Assembly (NCBI RefSeq): GCF_009829085.1
Contig: NZ_WUQY01000002.1
Coordinates: 62,001-126,000, forward strand
DNA length: 64,000 nt
Direction of reading: 5' to 3'
Source of the DNA: Sphingobacterium bovisgrunnientis
Lineage (GTDB): Bacteria > Bacteroidota > Bacteroidia > Sphingobacteriales > Sphingobacteriaceae
Shown here: positions 24,604-34,512 of the stretch, piece by piece
Position numbering within the stretch: position 1 is the stretch's first letter
Layout: the number at the start of each line of letters is the position of its first letter
Translations under genes and position numbers: made by a program
Notes under the pieces: model-generated
What the model saw: the letters and a program-made list of their open reading frames with translations, nothing else
What the model was told of the DNA's origin: nothing
The model's database searches: none

Positions 24604-27600
24604 ATGACGCATGTAGCTCCATTAAAAATTCTTAAAGCTTCCGCAGGTTCAGGTAAAACTTTCAGCCTCACTTTACATTATATCTCCTTACTCATGACCA
24701 ATGAGAACAGCTACAGAGAGATTCTTGCTGTTACCTTTACCAATAAAGCGACAGCAGAGATGAAAGAACGTATTCTTTCAGTGCTGCAAGGTCTTGCTGT
24801 TGGTGAAACATCAAGTAAGATTGATAGCTTTAGAAAACTACTTTTGGAACATAATCCACAATGGTCAGCTTCGCTCATTCAAGAGAAAGCATATCGTGTT
24901 TATCGCAGAATTTTGCACGATTACAGTCATTTTACGATTAGCACCATTGATGGTTTTTCGCAAAAAGTCATTCGTTCTTTTACGTACGAACTGAACCTAG
25001 ATGCAGCGTTTAAGATTGAAATGAACACCAACAAAGTCAAAACAGATTTGACGATGATGCTGAATCAATTGTTGGACGAAAAACCAGAATTATTGGATTG
25101 GATTATTGGCTACGCCGAAAAGAAAATTGCTAACAATGAAAATTGGAATTACCGCAATCAATTGAGCCAATTGGCTAGTTTGATATTCACAGAGAATTTT
25201 CAAGAGTTTGATGGCGCCTTAGCATCTGCTGATACAAATGAGATTTTTAATTTACTCAACAAAGAGGTTTTTGAGAAAACACAATCTTACCTTGATAGCT
25301 TAAGTCTAGCCATTCAGTCTTTTCAAGAAACATTCAAATCCTTGCATGTAGATGCCAATGAAATGAAAGGTAAATCTCGAAACCCCCTAGTTTCGGCAAA
25401 TAAAATTACGCCACAAGTTCAGAAGTTGTCTTTATCTGGTCTTATAGAGTTACTAGGAAAATACACCAAACTAATCGACGATGAAGATCCGTATACTGAT
25501 AAAGACAAGAACCTACGCTATGATCTGATTGAAGGATTTAGACCGGTATTGAGGCAATTTGCGACTTTAGAACAGTTGTTGCCAACCTATATTGCTTATC
25601 AATCTGTGCAAGGCAATCTTTATTATTTAAGACTGCTGAAAGAAATGTCTGACTTGCTTAGTACTTGGCGGAAAGAAAATAGTGCACAATTGATTTCTGA
25701 TTCGCAGATATTGTTGAACAAATTAGGTTTAGACTCACACAATGACCCGACATTTATCTGGGAAAAAATTGGTAATCGTTATAATTATTTCTTGTTTGAT
25801 GAGTTTCAGGACACTTCACGTATTCAATGGAAAAATTATAGTCCTTTATTATTAAATGCATTGAGTAACTCCGAAGGATTGCAAAATGAGCATTTGATTG
25901 TCGGGGATGTCAAACAAAGTATTTACCGCTGGCGAAATGGTGATTGGCGCATTTTGTTGCAACAGGTGGAAGAACAGGTTACTAAAAATTTCCATCTGGA
26001 TGCAGATAATACAAAGCATTTTATTGATAATGGAATATTAGAAACTAATTTCCGAAGTCTGCCAAATATCATTCGATTTAATAACTATCTCTACCAATCT
26101 ATTCCGACTCAAATGCAAAATGTGCTGAATGATATGGCTCAAAATGAGCTTTCGGAAGAAGGTATACGCTGGTGGCGAAATGCACAGAACGATAGTATGC
26201 TTGTGCGCGCTTACGAAAATAGTGCACAGGAAATTCCTGAATTTAAGTTAAATGATCCGAATAAGCAGGGATCAATAGAAATAGAATACATAAATGTAGA
26301 GGATAGCCGATGGAGAGCAAATCAAGCCAAGGAAGAATCTATCAATAAGCTTTGCGAAAAAATAGATAACTGGATTTCGAGTGGTAGATATGATGCCAAA
26401 CAAATTGGTATTTTGGTACGTAGCAATAGGCAGGCAGTAGAGATTATTCAAAAGCTGATGGAGTACAAAAATGCTACAGGACTGCAATTTGATGTGATTT
26501 CGGGAGATGCATTATCTCTGGCATCGAACGATGCTATCGGTCTATTGGTCGAATCGTTAAAAGCTTTCATTTACAACAGTGACAAACATGTGATTCACCA
26601 TGCGCGCATGGCTTATCTCTATCAGATTATTTCCACCCAAAAATCTTTTGAAAATGACGCCTGGTTGAATTTTAGAGATAATAATATTGAAAATCTCCAA
26701 AGTCTTATTCCCGAAAAGCTTATCTCGGACTGGGATGTTTGGCAGAAATTACCGTTGATTCATCTTGTTGAGAAACTTATTGAAATCTACGGTTTCACAT
26801 CCGAGCACAATGTGCATTTACCGTACATATTGACATTTAAAGACATTGTAGGCAATTTCACCGCAAATGGCGAACGAGGTATAAATCAGTTTATAGAGTT
26901 TTGGGAAGAAGATGGCAATAAAGCAGTATTACCTTCAAGTGGAAAAGTAAATGCTATAGAAGTCACTACTATCCATAAGTCCAAAGGTTTAGCTTACGAT
27001 GTGGTGATGATTCCGTTTTGCTCGTGGACGTTAGATGGTATGGCTAACGGGGATTTTTGGATTAATACCGAAAATACACCTTTTGTACAGCTAGGAAGAA
27101 TTCCAATTAAATACAGTTCTTCAGTTGGAAAATCCCTTTTTTACCAACAGTACTTTGAAGAAAAGCTGTTTAATTACATGGATTCATTGAATACATTATA
27201 CGTGGCAACAACTCGAGCTATCGAACATATTTATATCAGTGCACCAGCATTTGCTACAGATAAGAAAACTGGTAGCGTTAAAGTATGTAATGACCTCATT
27301 TCTGATGTCATCTATCAAGTATTAGATAATCCTAATGCGCCATTTCCAATTGAAGAGCAAAAAATTCAATTGGACAATATCATTGTCAAAGAAGAAAACA
27401 AAGAGTTGGTCGATAGTGGGAAAATAGCTTTAGAGCGCTATCCTATTTCAGTAGCAATGGAAAATGCGTTGGATAAAAACAGTAAACGCACGATAAACAC
27501 CATTTTAATGCTCGAAAAAGCATCGCAATACGGTATTCTAGCGCACGAAGTCATGTCAGAAGCTTCCAAAGAATCGGATATTCAAAAGATCATAGCGCGC

Positions 27601-27945
27601 TATATTGATGAAGGTATTTTAGCGGTAGAAAATAAAGACCTCCTTGAAAAAGAAATTTATCAAATATGGCATCATCCACAAATTAATCAATGGCTTTCTG
27701 GGGAATACAAAATCTGGAACGAATCAGGGATTATAACTGCAGATGGTCGAACACTCCGCCCAGACAAAGTCTTTACAAAAGAAGGAGAAACAATAATTTT
27801 GGATTTTAAATTCACAGGAGACAATTATATCGAGCATAAAACACAAGTTGATCAATACATGAAAGCCCTCCAAAACTTAGGTTATAAAAATATCCGTGGC
27901 TTTTTGTTCTACGCCAAGGTCAATGAATTAGTAGAGGTGAAATAG
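24604..27945 (+). CDS. AddA/RecB-like UvrD-family helicase with C-terminal PD-(D/E)XK nuclease
   Basis: The protein (1113 residues from ATG 24604) is a superfamily I ATP-dependent DNA helicase-nuclease for double-strand break repair. Walker A is ASAGSGKTFSL near the N-terminus, motif Ia AVTFTNKATAEMKER, motif II LFDEFQDTSRIQW, motif III VGDVKQSIYRWR, then TTIHKSKGLAYDVVMIPF and LYVATTRAIEHIYI. The nuclease domain at the C-terminus has AHEVMS, LRPDKVF, ILDFKFTGD and QVDQYMKAL, giving the D-DxK-Q-Y pattern of a working RecB-type nuclease. An upstream ATG at 24529 would add 25 unlikely residues, while 24604 puts the start directly before the Walker A strand. The AddB-like gene follows after 15 bp. 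Confidence 0.88.
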   Translation: MTHVAPLKILKASAGSGKTFSLTLHYISLLMTNENSYREILAVTFTNKATAEMKERILSVLQGLAVGETSSKIDSFRKLLLEHNPQWSASLIQEKAYRVYRRILHDYSHFTISTIDGFSQKVIRSFTYELNLDAAFKIEMNTNKVKTDLTMMLNQLLDEKPELLDWIIGYAEKKIANNENWNYRNQLSQLASLIFTENFQEFDGALASADTNEIFNLLNKEVFEKTQSYLDSLSLAIQSFQETFKSLHVDANEMKGKSRNPLVSANKITPQVQKLSLSGLIELLGKYTKLIDDEDPYTDKDKNLRYDLIEGFRPVLRQFATLEQLLPTYIAYQSVQGNLYYLRLLKEMSDLLSTWRKENSAQLISDSQILLNKLGLDSHNDPTFIWEKIGNRYNYFLFDEFQDTSRIQWKNYSPLLLNALSNSEGLQNEHLIVGDVKQSIYRWRNGDWRILLQQVEEQVTKNFHLDADNTKHFIDNGILETNFRSLPNIIRFNNYLYQSIPTQMQNVLNDMAQNELSEEGIRWWRNAQNDSMLVRAYENSAQEIPEFKLNDPNKQGSIEIEYINVEDSRWRANQAKEESINKLCEKIDNWISSGRYDAKQIGILVRSNRQAVEIIQKLMEYKNATGLQFDVISGDALSLASNDAIGLLVESLKAFIYNSDKHVIHHARMAYLYQIISTQKSFENDAWLNFRDNNIENLQSLIPEKLISDWDVWQKLPLIHLVEKLIEIYGFTSEHNVHLPYILTFKDIVGNFTANGERGINQFIEFWEEDGNKAVLPSSGKVNAIEVTTIHKSKGLAYDVVMIPFCSWTLDGMANGDFWINTENTPFVQLGRIPIKYSSSVGKSLFYQQYFEEKLFNYMDSLNTLYVATTRAIEHIYISAPAFATDKKTGSVKVCNDLISDVIYQVLDNPNAPFPIEEQKIQLDNIIVKEENKELVDSGKIALERYPISVAMENALDKNSKRTINTILMLEKASQYGILAHEVMSEASKESDIQKIIARYIDEGILAVENKDLLEKEIYQIWHHPQINQWLSGEYKIWNESGIITADGRTLRPDKVFTKEGETIILDFKFTGDNYIEHKTQVDQYMKALQNLGYKNIRGFLFYAKVNELVEVK

Positions 27946-27960
27946 ATTAAGAGAGTCGAA

Positions 27961-30849
27961 ATGAACACAGCATTTTTAGCAGGAGTAGCAGAAGATATCA
28001 AACAACGCTTCGGGACAGATTTGTCCGAAATAGCGATTGTTTTCAACAATAAACGTCCGATTACGTATCTCAAAAAACATCTTGCAGACACGTATGGTCA
28101 CGCGATATGGTCGCCACAGTTTTACACTATACAAGAGTTTTTCAGTTTGGCTTCCGAAGCAGAGCAGGTGAGCCAATTAACGCAATTTTTCTATTTGTAC
28201 GAATTGCACAATGAATTGTTAGGCAAAGAAGGACATGAACCCGAAACGCTTGAAGAATTTTATCCGATTGCTGAAATTATTTTAAGTGATTTCAGCCAAT
28301 TGGATTATGACTTGGTGAATATCGATCACATCTATATGGAATTGTACGATACAAGCAAAATCGATATTGAGTTCCAGCATTTGACTAAAGAACAACAAGA
28401 TTTTATTCGTAAATTTTGGCAATCATTCAGTATAGCAGGGCATACAGGTATTCAAGAACGATTCTTGAAATTATGGAAAAGACTTCCTATACTTTATCGT
28501 GCTTTCAAACAAAAATTAATAGAACATAAGCAAACTAATTATCCTACGATTTATCGCCAATTGGCAGAGGGAGAATTAGATAGCATTTCATTAATAAAAC
28601 CTTTCAAAAAAATTCTATTTGTAGGATTTAACGCGTTGAATAATGCGGAAGCTAAACTTTTCAAACAATGGCAAGAACTAGGAAAAGCGCTATTTTATTT
28701 TGACACCGATGCATATTATTTGGAAGACAAGCAACAAGAAGCTGGGTTATTTATCCGAAGGAATATATTTCAGACGGAATTACAGAATGCATTAGGCGAA
28801 GCACCCAATGTCATTGGAAATCGTAAGGATAATATACACTTGATTGCTTCTAGTGGTAAGGTTAGTCAAACAAAACTTCTTCACGATGTCTTGTTGGGAA
28901 ATGAAAAAGAAGGAAAAACCTCTGCTATTCTATTAGCTGACGAATCCTTATTGGTTCCCTTATTACAAAGCTTACCCAATCTCAAAGCAAACATCACAAC
29001 AGGTTTTCCGCTGACACAATCTCCGATTTTTGGTATACTAGATTTGTGGATGCGAGTGCATGAGCAAGTTTCGCATCTTAAGAAAACAAAAATAACATAT
29101 CAAGAAGTACAAACATATTTGAACAATCCACTAACCAAAACTTCAACTAAAGAAAAAACGGCTTTACAAAAAGCCATTGCTGACAAACAACTTTTTGAAA
29201 TCGATATTGACGATATAAGTGTCAAAACATCAGTTTTGCCTCATTTTTTTAGACCATTAGAATCCTCCAAAAAGGTCATCCCAACCTTGATTCATCTATT
29301 GGATGAATTGTTGATTTCCCTAGCGCAAGACACGCAAATTAAGCAAATCGATGCGAATCTATTGATCGAAACCAAAAAGGTTTTGAACCAATTGCATCTA
29401 GGATTTGAAAAAATGCCGCAACTGAGCATAATCTTTCAAATAGGTTTGATTCGAAAAGCAATTGCGCCGATTAACTCTGCTATTGAAGGAGATCCATTAG
29501 ATGGATTACAAATTATGGGATTGTTGGAAAGCCGATGTTTAAATTTCGACAACATTTATATTTTGGGTGCTAATGAAGGTATTTTACCAAAAACTTCGAG
29601 TGCTGCAACCTTTCTACCCAACACCTTGCGAAGAGCATATGGATTACCCATTTTAGAAAATCAAGATGCACTTTCGGCGTACCTATTCTACAGACATTTG
29701 CAATACAGCACAGGTATTCACTTGTTTTATAACAGTATCGTAGACGAAAGCAGTACAGGTGAAGAAAGTAGGTTTATTCGCCAGTTGGAATTTGAAAGCA
29801 ATTTTAATATTATAAAAAAGCAACAGCAGCAACCTATTCTTTTCCCTCCAAAAGAGGAAGAACTTATAATTCCAAAAACAGGTAAAGTGTGGGAAAAATT
29901 GTACGAGAAATATATAATTGGTAAAGCCAAAATTTCAGCAACAGCATTGACAACGTATTTGCTTTCACCGTTGCAATTTTTCTTCAAGCACGTTGCAGAA
30001 ATCAAAGAACCACCACGCATTTCACAAGAATTTGAGATGAATGTATTAGGTACAGTTATTCATAATGTGATGGAAATCATTCTAAAACCATACAAAGGGT
30101 TAGCTGAATTTACTTCAACCCAAATATTAAGGGATAAAATCAATGAAGTTGATTCGCTTATAATTCTTGAAATCGGAAAACAGTATAGTGTTGAATTCAC
30201 CGAAATTAATCAATTGAATAGTTTACAACTCATCATGCACAAGATTGCATGCGAGTACGTTAAAATGTATTTGGAATACGACGCAGAAAACTACCAGTCT
30301 TTTCGTATTATCGAATTGGAGAACGATGAAGATTATGTATTAGACTTTCCTATCCATGTAAACGGAAAAAAGGAAAAAGTGCAAATTTTTGGTATTATTG
30401 ACCGAGTAGATGAAGTAGTTACTGACCTAGGCGAAGTTAAAAAACGCATTGTCGATTATAAAACAGGTGGAGATACGGTTGATTTCAAAAATATAGAGAA
30501 AGTTTTTGCGTCCAATACCTCGAATAAAGCGTTAATCCAAACTTTATTTTATGCGTATGTATTTGAACAAAAGACAGGTATATTAAATCTTGAACCGCAT
30601 CTTTATGTCGCACGCAAAATGCGCGAAGAGGGAACGCTTTTCTATGGCAGCCGAGGAGCTTTGATGGAAGGTGAATTTTTAGCCGATCAAAAGGAGAAAT
30701 TCTTCAAATTTTTAACAGCTACATTGGAGGAAATATTCAACCCAGCTATTCCTTTTAAACATAATCCTGAAGCACAAATTTACGATTCAGATCCTTATAC
30801 TTTATTCTATAGAAATGCGATAAAAGAGGAAGAAGAAATTTCAGAGTAA
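27961..30849 (+). CDS. AddB-like helicase-related protein with PD-(D/E)XK nuclease domain
   Basis: The 962-residue partner of the preceding gene resembles AddB/RexB: an inactivated helicase core without a Walker A motif, with IHLIASSGKVSQTKLLHDVL and GLQIMGLLESRCLNFDNIYILGANEGILP, and a C-terminal nuclease domain with GTVIHNVMEIIL, GIIDRVDEV, RIVDYKTGGD and a following Gln-containing helix (ALIQTLFYAYVFEQ). AddB proteins usually have four Cys holding a 4Fe-4S cluster around the nuclease domain; only two Cys occur in the whole protein, so no such cluster can form. With AddA it should process DNA ends for RecA loading. Assignment rests on motifs and pairing. Confidence 0.83.
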   Translation: MNTAFLAGVAEDIKQRFGTDLSEIAIVFNNKRPITYLKKHLADTYGHAIWSPQFYTIQEFFSLASEAEQVSQLTQFFYLYELHNELLGKEGHEPETLEEFYPIAEIILSDFSQLDYDLVNIDHIYMELYDTSKIDIEFQHLTKEQQDFIRKFWQSFSIAGHTGIQERFLKLWKRLPILYRAFKQKLIEHKQTNYPTIYRQLAEGELDSISLIKPFKKILFVGFNALNNAEAKLFKQWQELGKALFYFDTDAYYLEDKQQEAGLFIRRNIFQTELQNALGEAPNVIGNRKDNIHLIASSGKVSQTKLLHDVLLGNEKEGKTSAILLADESLLVPLLQSLPNLKANITTGFPLTQSPIFGILDLWMRVHEQVSHLKKTKITYQEVQTYLNNPLTKTSTKEKTALQKAIADKQLFEIDIDDISVKTSVLPHFFRPLESSKKVIPTLIHLLDELLISLAQDTQIKQIDANLLIETKKVLNQLHLGFEKMPQLSIIFQIGLIRKAIAPINSAIEGDPLDGLQIMGLLESRCLNFDNIYILGANEGILPKTSSAATFLPNTLRRAYGLPILENQDALSAYLFYRHLQYSTGIHLFYNSIVDESSTGEESRFIRQLEFESNFNIIKKQQQQPILFPPKEEELIIPKTGKVWEKLYEKYIIGKAKISATALTTYLLSPLQFFFKHVAEIKEPPRISQEFEMNVLGTVIHNVMEIILKPYKGLAEFTSTQILRDKINEVDSLIILEIGKQYSVEFTEINQLNSLQLIMHKIACEYVKMYLEYDAENYQSFRIIELENDEDYVLDFPIHVNGKKEKVQIFGIIDRVDEVVTDLGEVKKRIVDYKTGGDTVDFKNIEKVFASNTSNKALIQTLFYAYVFEQKTGILNLEPHLYVARKMREEGTLFYGSRGALMEGEFLADQKEKFFKFLTATLEEIFNPAIPFKHNPEAQIYDSDPYTLFYRNAIKEEEEISE

Positions 30850-30855
30850 AACAAA

Positions 30856-30881
30856 AAAGGTCGAATTAAATTTCGACCTTT
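30856..30881. terminator. Bidirectional terminator between addB-like and cupin genes
   Basis: AAAGGTCGAA (30856-30865) and TTCGACCTTT (30872-30881) form a 10-bp hairpin with a 6-base loop just after the addB-like stop and before the convergent cupin gene's stop. Confidence 0.82.
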
Positions 30882-30885
30882 CTTG

Positions 30886-31752
30886 CTATTTGTATCTATT
30901 CATTGCTTTATCAGCACGTTTGCGTGCTTTATCAATTTTATAATGCAACCATTTATCTTTAAAAATTTTACGCATCGTATCGTCAAAATGACGCGTAATA
31001 AATAAATTGCGTGCGCCTTTCAATTTTTCGCCCAAAGAGTTTGCTAAAGCACGTACTGAAATGGAATATCCTTCTGTTTCATACTGTATGTAATGCCAAT
31101 ATCCAGCAGGCATGTAACATGTATCTCCAGGACCAATCACAGCTTCATAACCATTCAAATATTTCAAAGCTGGATATTCTTCTAAACTACTAGTTTTCAG
31201 ATTCGCAATACTGTGAAAATTGTAAGGCAACTTATACATAAGGTCGGACTGATCATTTGGAAATAACCAGATGCGTTTGTACCCCTGAAACTGCGAAATA
31301 AACACATGCGACATATCTATATCAAAGTGATTACGCGTAGCAGATCCTTCTCCACCAAAAAACATATACGGTAAACCTTGTATTACCTTACCCCCTGTCA
31401 CGTCATTATAAATTACATCCTTTTTCAATTCTGGACGTATTTTCAATAAATTAAACAAGAATAAACGTAATTCAGTAGGTTCACTGCTAATTTTATCTAA
31501 ATACTGTGCAAAAGTCATTTTACCAACGGGCGGACTTGCAGCGTAATTGTGGCCTTCTTCTTCCTTACCGTAGACATCAATTTTAACATCTCCAGCTATT
31601 TCCTTGAAATAATCATAACTCCACTTCGTCCAACAAGCACTATCCTTACTTATAAAATCTTTCAAGATAACGGGCTGACCTTTGTTTAGATAATCTCTAA
31701 CAAAATCTTTAGGAGAAATTCCCGAAATGCTATCAACAGGTTTTAGTTTCAC
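30886..31752 (-). CDS. Cupin-like JmjC-domain protein (Cupin_8 family)
   Basis: The 288-residue protein fits the Cupin_8 group of Fe(II)/2-oxoglutarate oxygenases, relatives of FIH and JmjC hydroxylases. Metal ligands are visible as HFDIDMSHVF (His and Asp, about 145) and PAGYWHYIQY (second His, about 225), and IWLFPNDQSD supplies the usual 2-oxoglutarate-side segment. The last 60 residues are basic and helical. Such enzymes hydroxylate proteins or small molecules; the substrate is unknown. It lies 156 bp before the gld operon's end in the same direction, with only a weak hairpin between, so read-through from gldN is possible. Confidence 0.82.
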   Translation of the reverse strand: MKLKPVDSISGISPKDFVRDYLNKGQPVILKDFISKDSACWTKWSYDYFKEIAGDVKIDVYGKEEEGHNYAASPPVGKMTFAQYLDKISSEPTELRLFLFNLLKIRPELKKDVIYNDVTGGKVIQGLPYMFFGGEGSATRNHFDIDMSHVFISQFQGYKRIWLFPNDQSDLMYKLPYNFHSIANLKTSSLEEYPALKYLNGYEAVIGPGDTCYMPAGYWHYIQYETEGYSISVRALANSLGEKLKGARNLFITRHFDDTMRKIFKDKWLHYKIDKARKRADKAMNRYK

Positions 31753-31908
31753 AAGCTTTTAGTTTTTTATCAAGTAAGTACAAACATAAAAAAAAATATT
31801 TCTACATTTTTATCTCTTTCCATATTTTATATCTACTTGTAATAGATAAAAAGATAGAACCCAAATCTGTAGAAATATCCTTTATTTTCTAGTGATATAA
31901 ATCACTAA

Positions 31909-32931
31909 TTAGTAAGACCATAAGTCTTGTTCATAATCCATAAGCGCTTTTTTAATGCGTTCAGACTCTAATAATCTATCTAAATCGTCATTTATATAAT
32001 CTTTGATACGAAGATCTTCAGAATTAGATTGCTTAATTATATAACTAGAAAAAAGTCGTTTAATAAACACATCATCATAACTCAAACCCGTAGCATCACT
32101 ATTTCTATTCACGACTTCTTTGTTTACAAATACATGTCTAGCTTCTGGAAAATAAATCCAAAATGCTGGCGTAGCGTCTACTTGAGGTCCGATATTGTTT
32201 ACAGCGGCAATTGGGGCTACAGGCTGCTGAGCTTCAGAAGTTGCAACAGATTCTGAAGCTTGGACTGCAAATGGATCAAAAGGATCGGCATTTGCTACTG
32301 TTGATGCTTGTGCTTCGAATGCGGCTTCTACACCAGGTATTTGAGGGGTAATCAATGGTGCGATACCAATTATACGTGGCTCAAAAACTGCTCTTTGCTT
32401 GTCAAAAATCCAATCTTCTTTAATTCTGAATTTAAATACACTTTCTCCGCTCCAATCCCGTTTTTCATAATGCGAACCCACAACTTCATTGTTTTCATTG
32501 TATTGCTCAACCAACACGCTATCACCACCCAATCTTGCCATTACCTGATCGATAGGAAGAATATTTTTGAAGCTATCGCCATTAGGATCATTCTTCGTCG
32601 GTGTAGGATCATAAGCTGTTAATTCGCCTTTCTGAATTGCATCGACAATTATATCCATCAAGCGTGCCTTTGGAGAAGCAAAAGCTTGGTTCATTTTCTC
32701 GCGCAAATCAATCTCTCTCCATACACGCTTGCTGAAAGCAACATCAGTCTGACGAATAGGCGCGTAAGGGATTACCTTTCTATTCTCCACATCTGATTTC
32801 ACAACATACCCATCCACTGGAGGCTCTTTCTCTTGAACAGGCGTCGTACTATTGGACAGGTTTCCAACTTGTGCATACACTGCAAAAGTAGATCCTATAC
32901 CAATGATGAGTGTTAAAAATTTCTTTATCAT
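31909..32931 (-). CDS. gldN: Type IX secretion/gliding protein GldN (PorN)
   Basis: The 340-residue periplasmic protein has a signal peptide (about 1-20, ending VYAQ) and the GldN/PorN pattern: DVAFSKRVWREIDLREKMN, PKARLMDIIVDAIQKGELTAYDP, KEDWIFDKQRAVFEPRIIGIAPL and FWIYFPEARHVFVNKEVV. It forms a ring complex with the lipoprotein GldK on the periplasmic face of the outer membrane. A Pro/Ala/Gln-rich insert (about 205-245) sits before the WIYFPEAR segment. It is the last gene of gldKLMN, 15 bp after gldM, in conserved order. Confidence 0.95.
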   Translation of the reverse strand: MIKKFLTLIIGIGSTFAVYAQVGNLSNSTTPVQEKEPPVDGYVVKSDVENRKVIPYAPIRQTDVAFSKRVWREIDLREKMNQAFASPKARLMDIIVDAIQKGELTAYDPTPTKNDPNGDSFKNILPIDQVMARLGGDSVLVEQYNENNEVVGSHYEKRDWSGESVFKFRIKEDWIFDKQRAVFEPRIIGIAPLITPQIPGVEAAFEAQASTVANADPFDPFAVQASESVATSEAQQPVAPIAAVNNIGPQVDATPAFWIYFPEARHVFVNKEVVNRNSDATGLSYDDVFIKRLFSSYIIKQSNSEDLRIKDYINDDLDRLLESERIKKALMDYEQDLWSY

Positions 32932-32946
32932 AGAATATAAATTCTA

Positions 32947-34470
32947 TTAGTTCGTTACTTGGAATGTGATAGCATTCAGATTTTGAGCTACTCCATCTGG
33001 ACCCACCCCAACAATGTCATATATCATTACCACAGATCCCGCTGTAATACCTGATAATGCTGTTTTCATTTGCGCACTAAAATTATTCCCAGCAGCAGCA
33101 TAAGGTCCAATTGGATCTACACGCGGTTTACTAATATACATGTTAAATTTAGTTACTTGGAATTTAGCATCAAAATCAAAATTTTCTAATGATGCTGAAA
33201 CTACAGATTGTCCTCTTAACTGTGCAGCTGATATACGTCCTCCATCTTTACCACCAATTTTAGCTGTAGGTTTTGGAATACGCTTTACACGGAATTTGGA
33301 CATACCCAAATTCTGGGATTTTCCATCAACAGTTGCAGTTACATTCAGCGTAACCTCACCTGGACTAGACACACGAGCAGTGTATTTGCCATTACCTCTG
33401 TCATTCAAAGTTACTCCAGAACCCGTAAGTTTTAGTGACTCAGCTGGAACACCTGGTGCCGATATAGACAACGGGTTGTCTACACCAATATACATCACAT
33501 TCATCGCATCTGGTGATACTACAGCTGATGGTTTAGAAACTTGAAAAGTCATTGGCTCAGTTTCATAAACTTTTACTGTACCATCTGTTTGCTGAACTGA
33601 TATAGAGCCTTTCCATGTATGCGTTCCTACGCCTGGTGTGTAAGAATATGTACCTTGTCCATCAGAAACGGGAATTGAAGAACCATTTACTGTAATTTGT
33701 GGATTCGATTTTGAATCATAAGCCGTTAAAAAGACCTTAGCTGTGTAAGGTTGCCCAGCTATCAGATAAGATGTAGGGGCAACTGCCACCGCAGCAAACT
33801 TATCCAAGTTTACCACCGCCTGATCCATCTTACCAAAAATATGCTTTACTACAGCTGATTCGGCATTCTTAGCGTCGGCATTAATTTTTTCCAAAGCAGT
33901 TATAGCAGCTGTCAAAGGAATACCATCGCCAAAATTAGATTCTTCCCACGACTTTTTTATTCCACCCCTAGGAGCAGGATCCTCTGCAGATAAAGCAAAA
34001 CTTACTTCATTATTTGTCAATTTTTTAAGCTCAGCAGAAGTTTGATTTATCAAATCACGGAGTTCTTTACCTCTTTTTTCATTGATCATCAAACGCGCAG
34101 AAATATCTGTACTACTTCTGAATTTCACATCACCAGTCTCTTCATCTATACCACCACCTTCAGAAGAAAGTAATTTATTATATTCACCCACTTTGGCGGT
34201 AAGCTTAGCCACTAATGCCTGTGCTTGTTCTGCTTTTTGTAATATAGGTTGAGCTCTTTCTGGATTTTCTTTCAATTTTGTCTCTCTAAAAGACAAAAAC
34301 ATATTATCAATTCCGCTCTGTGTATTTTGGGTAGAAGTATTCAAACTATTACCCAAATTTTTAAATGCATCTAATATGGAATCACTTACATTCAATGCTA
34401 CTAAACCTAGTAACACCAAATAAAGTATTCCAATCATCCGCTGCCTTGGAGTTTCTTTTTGTCCTGCCAT
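32947..34470 (-). CDS. gldM: Type IX secretion/gliding motor protein GldM (PorM)
   Basis: The 507-residue protein has one N-terminal membrane helix (GILYLVLLGLVALNVSDSILDAF, about 14-36) and a long periplasmic part. ETPRQRMIGILYLVLLGLVAL is the family signature. The helical D1 domain is followed by immunoglobulin-like domains D2-D4 ending VVMIYDIVGVGPDGV. GldM dimers couple with the GldL pentamer in the inner membrane to form the proton-driven motor that powers type IX secretion and gliding. Length and gene order (after gldL, before gldN) match the family. Confidence 0.96.
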   Translation of the reverse strand: MAGQKETPRQRMIGILYLVLLGLVALNVSDSILDAFKNLGNSLNTSTQNTQSGIDNMFLSFRETKLKENPERAQPILQKAEQAQALVAKLTAKVGEYNKLLSSEGGGIDEETGDVKFRSSTDISARLMINEKRGKELRDLINQTSAELKKLTNNEVSFALSAEDPAPRGGIKKSWEESNFGDGIPLTAAITALEKINADAKNAESAVVKHIFGKMDQAVVNLDKFAAVAVAPTSYLIAGQPYTAKVFLTAYDSKSNPQITVNGSSIPVSDGQGTYSYTPGVGTHTWKGSISVQQTDGTVKVYETEPMTFQVSKPSAVVSPDAMNVMYIGVDNPLSISAPGVPAESLKLTGSGVTLNDRGNGKYTARVSSPGEVTLNVTATVDGKSQNLGMSKFRVKRIPKPTAKIGGKDGGRISAAQLRGQSVVSASLENFDFDAKFQVTKFNMYISKPRVDPIGPYAAAGNNFSAQMKTALSGITAGSVVMIYDIVGVGPDGVAQNLNAITFQVTN

Positions 34471-34512
34471 GTCTTGTAATTTCTCTACGTTAGGTCTTAG
34501 ATTTTACTACAA

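Noticed and set aside
31890-31907. Hairpin TAGTGAT/ATCACTA after gldN.
   Set aside because: Only 7 AT-rich base pairs and no T-run, so not listed as a terminator.
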